Part shown: positions 8,750-17,392 of the stretch, in pieces
Position numbering within the stretch: position 1 is the stretch's first letter
How the letters are laid out: every line of letters begins with the position of its first letter
NCBI GenBank assembly: GCA_029262175.1
Contig: JAJCZV010000028.1
Location: 1-64,000 of the forward strand
Origin: Gemmatimonadota bacterium
GTDB taxonomy: Bacteria > Gemmatimonadota > Gemmatimonadetes > Palauibacterales > Palauibacteraceae
Direction of reading: 5' to 3'
DNA: 64,000 nucleotides
Notes under the pieces: generated by a model
What the model was told of the DNA's origin: nothing
The model's database searches: none
The model's input: only the letters and a program-made list of their open reading frames with translations
Position numbers and translations under genes: made by a program

Positions 8750-9736
8750 ATGGCAGACGACAATGGTGTTCAGCGCCGAGTATTGACCCAGATCAGTGCG
8801 GTCGCGTGGGAACACCCCGCGGATCGCGCGGCGCTCAACGCGCTAAGAAAGATTCCGGGGTTCGACCTCGCGCTGCGAAAAGTCTTCGGGCTCTTTGGGG
8901 AGCGGGCGCTTCGCCTCGCCTTCAAAGCGAACGCAGTACGCGTATCGCCGAAGCAATATGGCTGGATCCATGATCGACTGATGCGGGTGTGCTCGATACT
9001 CGATGTCGAGAAACCCCCCGAAGTCTACGTCTCACAAACCCCGATCGTAAACGCCGGGGCCGTAGGATTGGGTGAGCCGTTTATCGTGCTCAATTCTTCC
9101 ATGCTCGAAGTTCTCTCGCCGGACGAAGTGGAGGCGGTCCTCGGTCACGAGGTCGGTCACATTCTGAGCGGGCACGTCCTTTATCGGACCCTGCTCATCC
9201 TGATCCTCAATCTCGTAATCCTCCGCTACACGCTCGCTGGTCTCGCGCTCAGGCCCATCCTCATGGCGCTCATGGAGTGGTATCGGAAGAGCGAGCTGTC
9301 GTCGGATCGTGCAGGTCTCTTGGCGATTCAGGACCCCCAAATCGCCATGTCATCGCTGATGCAGCTTGCAGGTGGGATGCGCGGCGAGACGCTCGACCTC
9401 GATGAGTTCCTTGCCCAGTCCGAGGAGTATCGCCAGGGCGGTGACTTGCTGGACGCGGTCTACAAGGTTCTCAACATCCTGGGACAGACCCACCCGTTCG
9501 CGGTCATCCGCGTGGCCGATCTGCGCGAGTGGATCGACAGTGGTGAGTATGAGCGCATCCTGGCTGGCGAATACCAGCGCCGCGACGAGAAAGACGACCG
9601 CCCCTACCGTCAGGACGTCAAAGAAGCGATGCGCGGGTACAAAGAGGGCGCACGGGAGATCTTCGACGAAGTCGATGCCGCCGTCGACCGGCTCCGATCG
9701 AAGGTAACGGACGCGTTCAAAGCGAAGAAAGGCTAG
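8750..9736 (+). CDS. M48 family (HtpX-like) membrane metalloprotease
   Basis: A 328-residue zinc protease. The catalytic HEVGH is at residues 133-137 and the third-ligand region SELSSDRAG at about 181-187 (E182). Two hydrophobic stretches follow HEVGH (residues about 145-160 and 163-175), giving the HtpX-like layout with the active site close to the membrane. A basic, Asp/Glu-rich helical C-terminal tail (residues about 270-328) is not part of the protease core. The family degrades misfolded membrane proteins. The ATG is preceded by a small hairpin, CTCGC-gaa-GCGAG at 8728-8740, next to the GAGAG ribosome site. It stands alone, with purD 60 bp downstream. Confidence 0.9.
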   Translation: MADDNGVQRRVLTQISAVAWEHPADRAALNALRKIPGFDLALRKVFGLFGERALRLAFKANAVRVSPKQYGWIHDRLMRVCSILDVEKPPEVYVSQTPIVNAGAVGLGEPFIVLNSSMLEVLSPDEVEAVLGHEVGHILSGHVLYRTLLILILNLVILRYTLAGLALRPILMALMEWYRKSELSSDRAGLLAIQDPQIAMSSLMQLAGGMRGETLDLDEFLAQSEEYRQGGDLLDAVYKVLNILGQTHPFAVIRVADLREWIDSGEYERILAGEYQRRDEKDDRPYRQDVKEAMRGYKEGAREIFDEVDAAVDRLRSKVTDAFKAKKG

Positions 9737-9796
9737 CGCGCGCCGAACCGGCCTCAGACCGTTGCGGCGCGCGGGACAGCCCGACATCCTGCGCCC

Positions 9797-11122
9797 GTGA
9801 AGGTACTCATCGTTGGAAGCGGAGGGCGCGAGCACGCCTTCGTCGAGCAGCTGCGGCGCGACGCCCCCGACGCTGCGTTGTACGCGGCCCCCGGTAACCC
9901 CGGGATGGTGCCGGCGGCGACTCGGGTTCCGATCAAATCCGGCGACGTGGACGGTCTCGCCGAGTTCGCCCATGCCGAACGCATGGACCTCACGATCGTC
10001 GGGCCCGAAGCCCCCCTCGCCGACGGAATTGCCGATCGGTTCGAATCGCTCGGACTCCCGGTGTTCGGACCCAAGGCCGCGGGCGCTCGGCTCGAAGCAT
10101 CCAAGGCATTCGCCAAAGCGCTCATGCGCGAACGGGGCGTACCGACCGCGGACTACGAGATATTCGATGACGCGTCGGCCGCGCTCGACTATGTCTCGGT
10201 TCATACCGAACCGTTGGTCGTGAAAGCGTCCGGGCTCGCCGCTGGAAAGGGTGCGGTCGTATGCGAGACTCGCGGGCAGGCGCGCGCCGCCATCCGAGCG
10301 ATGATGATCGAAGCCAAATTCGGTTCGGCCGGAGCCGAGGTGGTCGTTGAAGAGTTCATGCACGGGATTGAGATCTCCGTGTTCTTTCTCGCGGATGGAA
10401 CGAACGCCGTCCCGTTGACGACGTCTCGCGACTACAAGCGCGCGGGCGAGGGGGATGTCGGGCTCAACACGGGGGGCATGGGAGCCTACGCCCCCGCCTC
10501 GCCCGCCGATCCGGCGTTCCTAGAACGCATCCGGGTCGAGATCGCGCAGCCGGTTCTCGACGCCATGGCCGCGCTCGGTTCGCCCTATCGGGGATTCCTC
10601 TACGTGGGCGTGATGCTCACCGAGACCGGACCGCGGGTCGTGGAATTCAACTGCCGTCTCGGCGATCCGGAAACACAGGTCGTGCTCCCCATGACCCAAT
10701 CGAACCTGCTCGAGCCCATGCTTCGCGTGGCCCGAGGCGAGTCGTTGGCGGGCTGGGAGCCAGTGACGCGGGCGGGAGCCGCGCTGGTGACGGTCATGGC
10801 CAGCGCGGGGTATCCGGAAACGTCGGACCAAGGAAGGCTCATCACGCTGCCCGAGTTCGATCCGGAAGAAGTCCAGGTCTTTCACGCCGGGACCGCCTCA
10901 TCGGACGGCGGTATCCATACGGCAGGTGGTCGGGTCTTGGGCGTCACCGGGTTCGGGACCACCCTCGATGAAGCGGCGAGAAGAAGCCGCGACGCCGCAC
11001 ATCGCATCGAGTTCGAGGGGGCCCATTTCCGGACGGACATCGGCTGGCACGAGCTCGCCCCGGAGCGCCTGAGCGCCGCGGAAGCGGAGCTCATCGCGAC
11101 CGGAGGCGTGTTCAACGCCTAG
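9797..11122 (+). CDS. purD: Phosphoribosylamine-glycine ligase
   Basis: PurD (GAR synthetase) joins 5-phosphoribosylamine and glycine using ATP in purine synthesis. The 441-residue protein begins MKVLIVGSGGREHAFVEQL and has the family segments VVGPEAPLADGI-like, KASGLAAGKGAVVC, TGGMGAYAP and EFNCRLGDPETQVVLP. All domains of the ATP-grasp fold are present. It is followed after 14 bp by mutM, so the two may be read from one message. The start codon reported here is GTG/ATG at 9797, immediately before the conserved N-terminus. Confidence 0.98.
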   Translation: MKVLIVGSGGREHAFVEQLRRDAPDAALYAAPGNPGMVPAATRVPIKSGDVDGLAEFAHAERMDLTIVGPEAPLADGIADRFESLGLPVFGPKAAGARLEASKAFAKALMRERGVPTADYEIFDDASAALDYVSVHTEPLVVKASGLAAGKGAVVCETRGQARAAIRAMMIEAKFGSAGAEVVVEEFMHGIEISVFFLADGTNAVPLTTSRDYKRAGEGDVGLNTGGMGAYAPASPADPAFLERIRVEIAQPVLDAMAALGSPYRGFLYVGVMLTETGPRVVEFNCRLGDPETQVVLPMTQSNLLEPMLRVARGESLAGWEPVTRAGAALVTVMASAGYPETSDQGRLITLPEFDPEEVQVFHAGTASSDGGIHTAGGRVLGVTGFGTTLDEAARRSRDAAHRIEFEGAHFRTDIGWHELAPERLSAAEAELIATGGVFNA

Positions 11123-11136
11123 CGGCCGCCCCTATC

Positions 11137-11991
11137 ATGCCGGAGCTACCCGAAGTCGAAACGATTCGCCGAGACCTGGCCGCCCCGTTGTTGGGACGAC
11201 GGATCGAGCGGGTTCGAGTATACCACGACGATCTGGTGTTGGGTGGGTCGTCGCGGCAGACGTTTCAGCGAAACGTGCGTGGCCGTTATTTTGGCACGGT
11301 GGCGCGACGAGCCAAGTACCTCCTCTTCCCTCTTCACGACGATGCCTCCCACCAAGGGCCGCCCGCGCGCATCATGCGCGTTCAGCTTCGCATGAGCGGC
11401 CAGTTCGCGATCGGACCGACGCGTCCCGACACCGACGACTTTCGCCACCCTGGCCTCGACCTCCGGCTCGATGACGGCCAGACCTTGTTCTATGACGATG
11501 TACGCCGGCTGGGTGGCTTCGATCTTCTCAGGCCAAGCGAGTGGCTGGCTGTCGAGAACCGACTTGGACCGGAACCGCTAGAGAACGGCTTTACCGTGGC
11601 AGGATTTCGAGCGGTCCTGGCCCCGCTTCGCGCGCCGATCAAGAACGTCCTACTCGACCAGAAGCGTCTTGCCGGGGTGGGCAACATCTACGCGAGCGAG
11701 GCGCTGTTCCGCGCCGGAATCGATCCGCGCCGGCCTGCGGGTTCACTGTCGTCCGAGGAAGTCGGTCGGTTGCGACGCGCGGTGCGGGCCGTGTTGCGAG
11801 CAGCCCTGCGGAAAGCCGGAACGACGATCAAAGACTACCGCGCAGTCAACGGGCAGTCGGGTTCGTTCCAAAACGAGCTTCGAGTCTACGGGCGAGAAGA
11901 CGCGCCCTGTCGGACCTGCGAGACCCCGGTGACCCGGTTGGTTCAAGCCGGACGCAGTACTTTCTTCTGTTCGCGTTGCCAGAGCGACTAA
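11137..11991 (+). CDS. mutM: Formamidopyrimidine-DNA glycosylase
   Basis: MutM/Fpg removes oxidised purines such as 8-oxoguanine and nicks the abasic site. The 284-residue protein starts MPELPEVETIRRDL, with catalytic Pro2 and Glu3, and has the helix-two-turn-helix segment LAGVGNIYASEALF. The C-terminal zinc finger is complete (CRTCETP then FFCSRCQ, four cysteines). YGREDAPC and the DYRAVNGQSGSFQ loop are family typical. It follows purD by 14 bp. All catalytic and metal residues are present, so it should be active. Confidence 0.97.
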   Translation: MPELPEVETIRRDLAAPLLGRRIERVRVYHDDLVLGGSSRQTFQRNVRGRYFGTVARRAKYLLFPLHDDASHQGPPARIMRVQLRMSGQFAIGPTRPDTDDFRHPGLDLRLDDGQTLFYDDVRRLGGFDLLRPSEWLAVENRLGPEPLENGFTVAGFRAVLAPLRAPIKNVLLDQKRLAGVGNIYASEALFRAGIDPRRPAGSLSSEEVGRLRRAVRAVLRAALRKAGTTIKDYRAVNGQSGSFQNELRVYGREDAPCRTCETPVTRLVQAGRSTFFCSRCQSD

Positions 11992-12079
11992 GCGCGCCGT
12001 CCCGCGTGTATCGTTTTGAGAGCGTGCAACCGATGCGGCTCGAACGGCCAAACCCAGCTCGAGAAACGTGTGATCGCGA

Positions 12080-12673
12080 GTGAGCTACAAGGACCACAGC
12101 GATAAAGACTTGGTCGAGCTTTGTCTGAAGGGTGACGAGCGCGCCGCGCGAGAACTCCTCGTGCGGTTCGAGCGCCCGGTATTCTCGCTCATCCATCGCA
12201 TGGTTCGCGACCGCGAACTCGCAGAAGACCTTGCCCAGGAAACCTTCGTCCGCACGCTGAACAACCTCAAGCGCTACGACCCGTCCTACAAATTCTCTTC
12301 GTGGCTGTTCAAGATCGGCTACAACCTCACCATTGATCACCTGCGAAAAAAAGAGCTTTCCGTGGTGTCGATTCAGGGCGCTCCGGACGCGTTGACTTCG
12401 GACCAGCAAGCCGCCACGGCGATCACGCTCACGACGCCAGACGAGCGGCCGGACCAGCTGCTGGAGGCGAAACAGCTGGGTTCGGAAATCGAACAGGCCA
12501 TCGACGCGCTGAGACCCGAGTACCAGACGGCCATCTTGTTGCGCCATGTGGAAGGCTATTCCTACGAAGAAATATCCGAGGTGATGGACGTCCCTCTGGG
12601 GACCGTCAAGACCTACATCCACCGCGCGAGAAACGAACTAAAAGAGACGCTCGTACACCTCACGGAGCCTTGA
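12080..12673 (+). CDS. ECF sigma factor (RpoE-like)
   Basis: A 197-residue extracytoplasmic-function sigma factor. Region 2 reads ELAEDLAQETFVRTL with the following helix SSWLFKIGYNLTIDHLRKK. Region 4 has the DNA-recognition helix EGYSYEEISEVMDVPLGTVKTYIHRAR. A linker of about 45 residues lies between them. The start is GTG at 12080. An anti-sigma factor gene follows 144 bp downstream, then genes for two envelope proteins on the same strand, so an envelope-related response is likely. The spacer holds a GGGGCA-cgc-TGCCCC hairpin at 12743-12757, which may tune the ratio of sigma to anti-sigma. Confidence 0.95.
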   Translation: MSYKDHSDKDLVELCLKGDERAARELLVRFERPVFSLIHRMVRDRELAEDLAQETFVRTLNNLKRYDPSYKFSSWLFKIGYNLTIDHLRKKELSVVSIQGAPDALTSDQQAATAITLTTPDERPDQLLEAKQLGSEIEQAIDALRPEYQTAILLRHVEGYSYEEISEVMDVPLGTVKTYIHRARNELKETLVHLTEP

Positions 12674-12817
12674 TTCGTGCGGGGAAACGATATATCGGAG
12701 TGTGAAACCGAGCGCTCGCAATGCTCGTATCTTCGGGGGCATGGGGCACGCTGCCCCGCGCTTGTACTCGAGTGATTAGAGGGTTTCGGGACGTTCCGAG
12801 ATCCCGAGCGAGAGAGA

Positions 12818-13513
12818 ATGACCTTGCAGCACCTTACGCCAGAAGAGATAGAGCGCTTCGCGAATGCGCGTCTTGGACCCGCCCCCGGCGGCTCCCGGGT
12901 CGAGCATTTGTCGCAGTGTTCGCGGTGCCGCGAGGAAGTCGATGTCGTTCACGCACTCGCCGCTCACCTGGTTTCGGTTTCCCCGGTCGCTCCGTCCGCA
13001 GACTTCACTCGGTCCGTCCTCGGACGGATTGATTTTCCAGAACTTCGTCTCGATCACGAATTGACCTCGCTCCGGCAAGTGTCGCCGCGGCCGGGTTTCG
13101 CGACGCACGTGATGCAGCGCGTACGGCTGCCCGTCCCCTGGCCCGAGCGAGTTCAACGTCTTCTGAGGCGTCGCCGAGCCGCCTTCGCGACCGCCAGCGT
13201 CGCAACGGTCACGATCATGAGCGCGGGGGCCGTCTGGCTGTTCGGAACTCAGGGCATCGCTCCGAGTCAGGTCGTCGCCTTCGTCCTGGGCGGGGCGCGC
13301 GAGCTTGCAGTCGAGGCCCTGCTAGCGGCCGGCAGAGCGGGCTACCAGGCGGGCTTCATCGATGCAGGCGGATCGATCACGAACGCCGTTAGCCCCGTCA
13401 CGGCGCTCACAGGCCTGTGCCTCGTCGGCACCCTGGGACTCGCTTCGCTGTGGGTGATGACTCGGCTTGCACGGACGCGACCTCAACCCATCAGGTTCGC
13501 CAAGGCGGCCTAG
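12818..13513 (+). CDS. Membrane anti-sigma factor with zinc-binding N-terminus
   Basis: A 231-residue protein that probably holds the upstream ECF sigma factor at the membrane. The N-terminal domain has the zinc anti-sigma signature H-x3-C-x2-C (HLSQCSRC). Hydrophobic segments follow at about residues 127-150 (TASVATVTIMSAGAVWLFG) and near the C-terminus (LTGLCLVGTLGLASLWVM), so the protein may cross the membrane twice. The intervening part is Ala/Gly rich. The start ATG at 12818 has GAGAGAG just upstream. It lies between the sigma gene and the bactofilin-like gene, a common layout for self-contained ECF units. Confidence 0.85.
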   Translation: MTLQHLTPEEIERFANARLGPAPGGSRVEHLSQCSRCREEVDVVHALAAHLVSVSPVAPSADFTRSVLGRIDFPELRLDHELTSLRQVSPRPGFATHVMQRVRLPVPWPERVQRLLRRRRAAFATASVATVTIMSAGAVWLFGTQGIAPSQVVAFVLGGARELAVEALLAAGRAGYQAGFIDAGGSITNAVSPVTALTGLCLVGTLGLASLWVMTRLARTRPQPIRFAKAA

Positions 13514-13560
13514 ACCAGCGGTGTGGCGCTCGCTCAGCGCGCGCGCTCGCGGGAATCAAC

Positions 13561-13596
13561 GATGCAGGGAAATGGAACGATGCAGGAAAATGGAAC
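13561..13596 (+). repeat. Two tandem 18-bp repeats at the start of the next gene
   Basis: Two near-identical 18-bp units, ATGCAGGGAAATGGAACG at 13561-13578 and ATGCAGGAAAATGGAACT at 13579-13596 (two differences). Each contains an in-frame ATG and a GGAAA-type purine run. Together with the ATG at 13601 they give three possible in-frame starts for the membrane protein gene, the last with the two repeats acting as ribosome-site copies. Confidence 0.8.
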
Positions 13597-13600
13597 TAAA

Positions 13601-15187
13601 ATGAGACGGTACATTCTTCGAGGGCTCGTCGGACTTGGGCTGACGGCAGCGGCCGTGTCGCAATTCGTGTCGTGCGACGTGATCGCTCAAGAGGTCGAGA
13701 TCGCCGAGTCGGCGGTCACGCTTTCTTCGGGCAGCGGTCGTGCGGAACTGTGGCTCCAACTTGCCGACGGATCCGAGCACCGCGTTGCGTTCACCGATGG
13801 TCGCGTCGAGGTCGACGGGACGGACGTCGCCCCGTATGACTCAGATCTCGTCGCGACCTGGCGCGCACTTCTGCGCGAACACGCCGGAGCCGACGGCCGG
13901 TCCGTTCGGCGCGGGTTGCTCGAGTTCAGAGACCACTTGTCCGAACGTGGCCAGGAGGGCTCGCGGCGCGAAGCGCGCGCGACGCAAGCCTTGGGCGCGC
14001 AACTCGACAGGATTCTCGGCACGCCGCTCACCGAGACCGATGAAGTCGCGACGGTCGCGGGACCAAACGGCATCTCGCTGCAGATCGCTCCCGGAGGGTT
14101 GGAGTTCGACTTCAGCGGAGAGCTCGACCGGCTCCGTGACGCCCTCGCGCGCTTGTCGACCGTGGGACAAGAAATTGACGTGAACCGACTCGCGATGATC
14201 GTGCACGACGACTTCCAGATCGGCGCCGGCCGGGAGATCGAAGGGCACCTCGCGCTGCTCGACGGAACGCTCCGTCTCGCCGGCGAAGTGGACGGCGATG
14301 TATTCGTCCTCGACGGGACGCTCCGTCTAGAGGACGGCGCCCGGATCGACGGAGATGTTCTCCAGGTCGGCGGCGACATCGACTTTGGTGAAGGCGGGGC
14401 CGTGGTCCGAGGCGAGATTCTTTCGGACTTCCCGATCGAAATGGTCCGGCCCGTCGCGCCGGTCACGCCAGAAAGGCCCTCCGGACGCGCCGACGTCCGC
14501 CAATCCGGTGACCGGTCCCAGCGGGATGGGGACGGTTTCTTCCATCAACTCGGGCGCAATGTGGCTCACGCCGCCGAGGGGTTGATGGGCGCGTTCACGA
14601 CATTCATCGGCCTCGCGGTATTGGGGCTTCTGCTCGTGTATTTCGCTCAAGGAAGACTCGAGACCGTTTCGGACACGGTGCGACACGAGTTTGCCCGGTC
14701 GTTCGCGATGGGACTGGCTGGCCAAGTGCTCTTCGTGCCGGCCCTTTTGGTCCTCGTCGTCTTGGTGATCACCTGGCCGATCGTTCCGTTCTTCGTCCTC
14801 GGTTGTGGGATCGCGGCCGTGCTCGGTTACGTGGCCGTAGCGCATGGCGCCGGTGAGATGTTTGCACAACGCCCGCATCGGTACGCCTGGCTCGAACGCC
14901 TCCGCCGATCAAACTCCTACTACTACGTGATCAGCGGCCTGGTTCTCCTGCTGCTTCCGTTTGCCGCCGGGGCCGTTTTGTGGGTTGTCGGTGGCACGCT
15001 CGATGTCGTGAGAGGACTCATCGCGTTCGTCGCTTGCGCCGGAACCTGGGTACTGGGCACCGCGGGCTTCGGGAGCGTTCTTCTCACCCGGGCCGGAGGT
15101 AGGAGCGTCGTCGTAGATTGGGCCGCCGAACCTGCGGTCGACATGTCGGCGAGCGAGATCCACGTCGACGAAGACGACGATGTCTAG
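13601..15187 (+). CDS. Bactofilin-like polytopic membrane protein
   Basis: The product (528 residues from the ATG at 13601) begins with a signal peptide or anchor (ILRGLVGLGLTAAAVSQFV). A variable soluble region follows, then a short beta-helix-like run with bactofilin character: repeated 'GREIEGHLALLDGTLRLAG', 'EVDGDVFVLDGTLRLEDG', 'ARIDGDVLQVGGDI'. At least five membrane helices follow. Bactofilin-type repeats in membrane proteins are seen in proteins of unknown function linked to cell-envelope assembly. Earlier in-frame starts exist at 13561, 13579 and 13523. It overlaps the next gene by 8 bp and follows the sigma/anti-sigma pair. Confidence 0.8.
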   Translation: MRRYILRGLVGLGLTAAAVSQFVSCDVIAQEVEIAESAVTLSSGSGRAELWLQLADGSEHRVAFTDGRVEVDGTDVAPYDSDLVATWRALLREHAGADGRSVRRGLLEFRDHLSERGQEGSRREARATQALGAQLDRILGTPLTETDEVATVAGPNGISLQIAPGGLEFDFSGELDRLRDALARLSTVGQEIDVNRLAMIVHDDFQIGAGREIEGHLALLDGTLRLAGEVDGDVFVLDGTLRLEDGARIDGDVLQVGGDIDFGEGGAVVRGEILSDFPIEMVRPVAPVTPERPSGRADVRQSGDRSQRDGDGFFHQLGRNVAHAAEGLMGAFTTFIGLAVLGLLLVYFAQGRLETVSDTVRHEFARSFAMGLAGQVLFVPALLVLVVLVITWPIVPFFVLGCGIAAVLGYVAVAHGAGEMFAQRPHRYAWLERLRRSNSYYYVISGLVLLLLPFAAGAVLWVVGGTLDVVRGLIAFVACAGTWVLGTAGFGSVLLTRAGGRSVVVDWAAEPAVDMSASEIHVDEDDDV

Positions 15188-16106
15188 CAAGACCCGCCAG
15201 CTACGGCGCGCTGCGTGTTTCGCCGTGGTTACGGCGCTATCGACGGCGGGCAGGGTTGGCGCGCAGGAGTGGCACGACTTTCGGTCCGCTCGACAGGTCA
15301 ACGATGTGGGTTCGCTTCAAATCCACCTCCTCTACGCTGTCGGCCGGCTCACACTCGATGCTGCGGACGGGCCGCTGCTCTATGACGCACGCGCGCGATA
15401 CGACGCGTCGCGCTTTGAACCCTATCGAAACTGGAAACAAGAAGGCGACCACGGACAGCTGAGTCTAGCCGTGTCCTCCGGGCCGAACCACGGAGACGAC
15501 GCCCGGGTGAGCCTCGATTTCGATGATTGGGATGTCGACTTCAACCTCGAGGACCTGCCGCGCGGAGACTCAGAGCAGGGTGAGTTCGACCTGCGCCTCC
15601 ACCGCTTGGTTCCGATCGCGCTAAAAATCGGGGCCGGTGCTTCGAAGACCCGCCTCGAACTTGGGGACCTTACGCTCACCTCCGTCGAGGTCGCCACGGG
15701 CGCGAGCGACGCGAGCGTCCGTTTCGGGTCCCCAAACCGGACGCGTATGGAGCGGCTTTCGCTCAAGACGGCCGCGGCCGAGTTCAGAGGCGAGGGCTTG
15801 GGCAACGCACGCTTCGATCACCTCGAGTTTGGCGCCCTCGTTGGCGACGTAACGCTGGACTTCGACGGTCAGTGGGATGCGGACGCGACGGCGAAGATAA
15901 AGATGGGGCTTGGAGAGTTGGTGATTCGAGTACCGACCGAGATCGGTGTCCGGATCAACCGTAAATCGCTCTTCACCTCTTTTTCAGCCGAAGAGTTTGA
16001 GCGAGACGGCGACGCGTATGTCACCCCCAACTGGGACAGCGCGTCCATCCATCTCGACATCGAGCTGGATGCTGGACTCGTTTCCGTGAAGATCGAGCGG
16101 TCGTAG
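15180..16106 (+). CDS. Secreted toastrack/DUF4097-like beta protein
   Basis: A 308-residue exported protein with a signal peptide (ACFAVVTALSTAGRVGAQ). The mature part is built of short alternating beta segments, such as LKIGAGASKTRLELGDLTL, TDAS-like turns and IKMGLGELVIRVPTEIGV. This is the pattern of LiaF-toastrack/DUF4097 adhesin-like domains, including the typical GLGELVIRVP ending. The family is often encoded with anti-sigma or stress-response genes. The ATG overlaps the stop of the preceding gene by 8 bp, so it is the last gene of the sigma operon. The exact role is unknown. Confidence 0.75.
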   Translation: MSSKTRQLRRAACFAVVTALSTAGRVGAQEWHDFRSARQVNDVGSLQIHLLYAVGRLTLDAADGPLLYDARARYDASRFEPYRNWKQEGDHGQLSLAVSSGPNHGDDARVSLDFDDWDVDFNLEDLPRGDSEQGEFDLRLHRLVPIALKIGAGASKTRLELGDLTLTSVEVATGASDASVRFGSPNRTRMERLSLKTAAAEFRGEGLGNARFDHLEFGALVGDVTLDFDGQWDADATAKIKMGLGELVIRVPTEIGVRINRKSLFTSFSAEEFERDGDAYVTPNWDSASIHLDIELDAGLVSVKIERS

Positions 16107-16107
16107 G

Positions 16108-16127
16108 CCGCGCGTAGCTACGCGCGG
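16108..16127. terminator. Perfect 20-bp palindrome at a convergent gene junction
   Basis: CCGCGCGTAGCTACGCGCGG is self-complementary over its full length and spans the 11 bases between the plus-strand gene ending at 16106 and the mrp stop codon (CTA at 16118-16120). There is no T tract on either side, so it is a candidate bidirectional stop or mRNA 3'-end stabiliser rather than a classical terminator. Confidence 0.5.
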
Positions 16128-17017
16128 TTCTTGAGTTCCTCGAGGCGGGCGGCGGCGGCCGAAGCAATCTCACCAAACGCCACCGCTTCAGGCGAATCGG
16201 GCCGGCCTAGCGAAGTCGGGACCCCGCGGTCACCCTCTTCACGCACCGCCACTCCGAGCGGCGCGGCACCCAGAAACGGCACTTCGATGGAGGCCGCTAG
16301 ACGTTCTCCTCCGCCGGATCCAAAGATCTCATGGACTTCGCTGCAGTTCGGGCAGGCAAACCCGCGCATGTTCTCCACGATACCGAGGACGGGCACGTCC
16401 AGTTTCTCGAACATTCGGATGCCGCGAAGGACCCCACCGACCGCTACGTCCTGCGGGGTTGTGACCATCACGGCGCCGTCGACTTTCACGAGCTGACAAA
16501 GCGACAGCTGGGCGTCGCCCGTTCCCGGAGGCAGATCGATCACCAAGTAGTCGAGTTCTCCCCAGGCGACCTGCTGAAGAAACTGCTTGATCACGCCCAT
16601 GATGATCGGTCCACGCCAAATCGCGGGCGCGTCTTCATCGATCAGAAACCCGATGCTCATGAGCTTCACGCCATGGGCTTCGAGCGGAATCACGGTTTCG
16701 TTCTCGATGCGGGGTTTCCCTTGCAGACCGAACATCGTCGGGATGTCGGGACCGTAGATGTCCGCGTCGAGCAGTCCGACCCGATGACCCCTGGACGCCC
16801 AAGTTGCCGCCAGGTTGGTCGAGATCGTCGACTTCCCGACGCCGCCTTTTCCCGAGCTCACCGCAACCACATTCGCGACCCCCGGCATGGCCGGCGCGTC
16901 GGACGGGTGTCGACTGGCCGCACCGCGATCGCCTGAGGGGGGAGCGGGAGCAGCGGGTGCCGGCTGCGGGTTCATGATCGGAAGCGGTCGTGAACCGCCC
17001 GAGGGTGTGTCTGACAC
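16118..17017 (-). CDS. mrp: Mrp/ApbC-type Fe-S cluster carrier ATPase
   Basis: A P-loop ATPase of the Mrp/NBP35 family, which binds and delivers Fe-S clusters. Visible are the deviant Walker A SSGKGGVGKST, LLDADIYGPDIP, the switch segment DLPPGTGD, and the cluster-binding CxxC in GFACPNCSEV. The N-terminal DUF59 domain of many homologues is missing; instead there is a Pro/Ala-rich stretch. The start is uncertain: GTG at 17017 and ATG at 16975 are both possible, and the frame runs on into the upstream NifU-like gene. That gene ends 23 bp before 17017, so scaffold and carrier are expressed together. Confidence 0.9.
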   Translation of the reverse strand: MSDTPSGGSRPLPIMNPQPAPAAPAPPSGDRGAASRHPSDAPAMPGVANVVAVSSGKGGVGKSTISTNLAATWASRGHRVGLLDADIYGPDIPTMFGLQGKPRIENETVIPLEAHGVKLMSIGFLIDEDAPAIWRGPIIMGVIKQFLQQVAWGELDYLVIDLPPGTGDAQLSLCQLVKVDGAVMVTTPQDVAVGGVLRGIRMFEKLDVPVLGIVENMRGFACPNCSEVHEIFGSGGGERLAASIEVPFLGAAPLGVAVREEGDRGVPTSLGRPDSPEAVAFGEIASAAAARLEELKNRA

Positions 17018-17040
17018 GATGGCTTTGATACGGGGGAGCG

Positions 17041-17325
17041 CTACTCCACCGCCTCCACAGAAGTGACTTCGGCCAGCTCCATACAGAGCCGTTGCTCGAT
17101 GCCGGCGCGAAGCGTGGCGGTCGACATGGGACAATCATAGCAGGCGCCGACCAACCGAACGGCGACCATGCCGCGTTCGCGATCGAAGGACACCAGTTCG
17201 ATGTCTCCTCCGTCCGCCCGAACGGCCGGTCTGATCTGGTCTAAGAGATCATCGATTTGTTGGAGCGAGGTCGCAGAAGTGACGGTACTCAACTCACGTT
17301 CCCAGGGTAGGCTTTGGACCAGCAC
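17041..17325 (-). CDS. NifU C-terminal-like Fe-S scaffold
   Basis: A 94-residue single-domain NifU/Nfu protein that binds an Fe-S cluster through CxxC. The sequence IDDLLDQIRPAVRADGGDIEL followed by VRLVGACYDCPMSTATL and a C-terminal GIEQRLC helix is diagnostic. The start used is GTG at 17325; a TTG about 10 codons further in is also possible. It is immediately upstream of the Mrp ATPase, which fits a scaffold-to-carrier relay. The pair lies at the end of a long minus-strand run after a penicillin acylase gene. Confidence 0.9.
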   Translation of the reverse strand: MLVQSLPWERELSTVTSATSLQQIDDLLDQIRPAVRADGGDIELVSFDRERGMVAVRLVGACYDCPMSTATLRAGIEQRLCMELAEVTSVEAVE

Positions 17326-17392
17326 CGATTGCCCGATTCGTCCTTGTAGGACGCGGAAAACTAAGGTCTCAGGCGATTCCGTGCCACAATCG

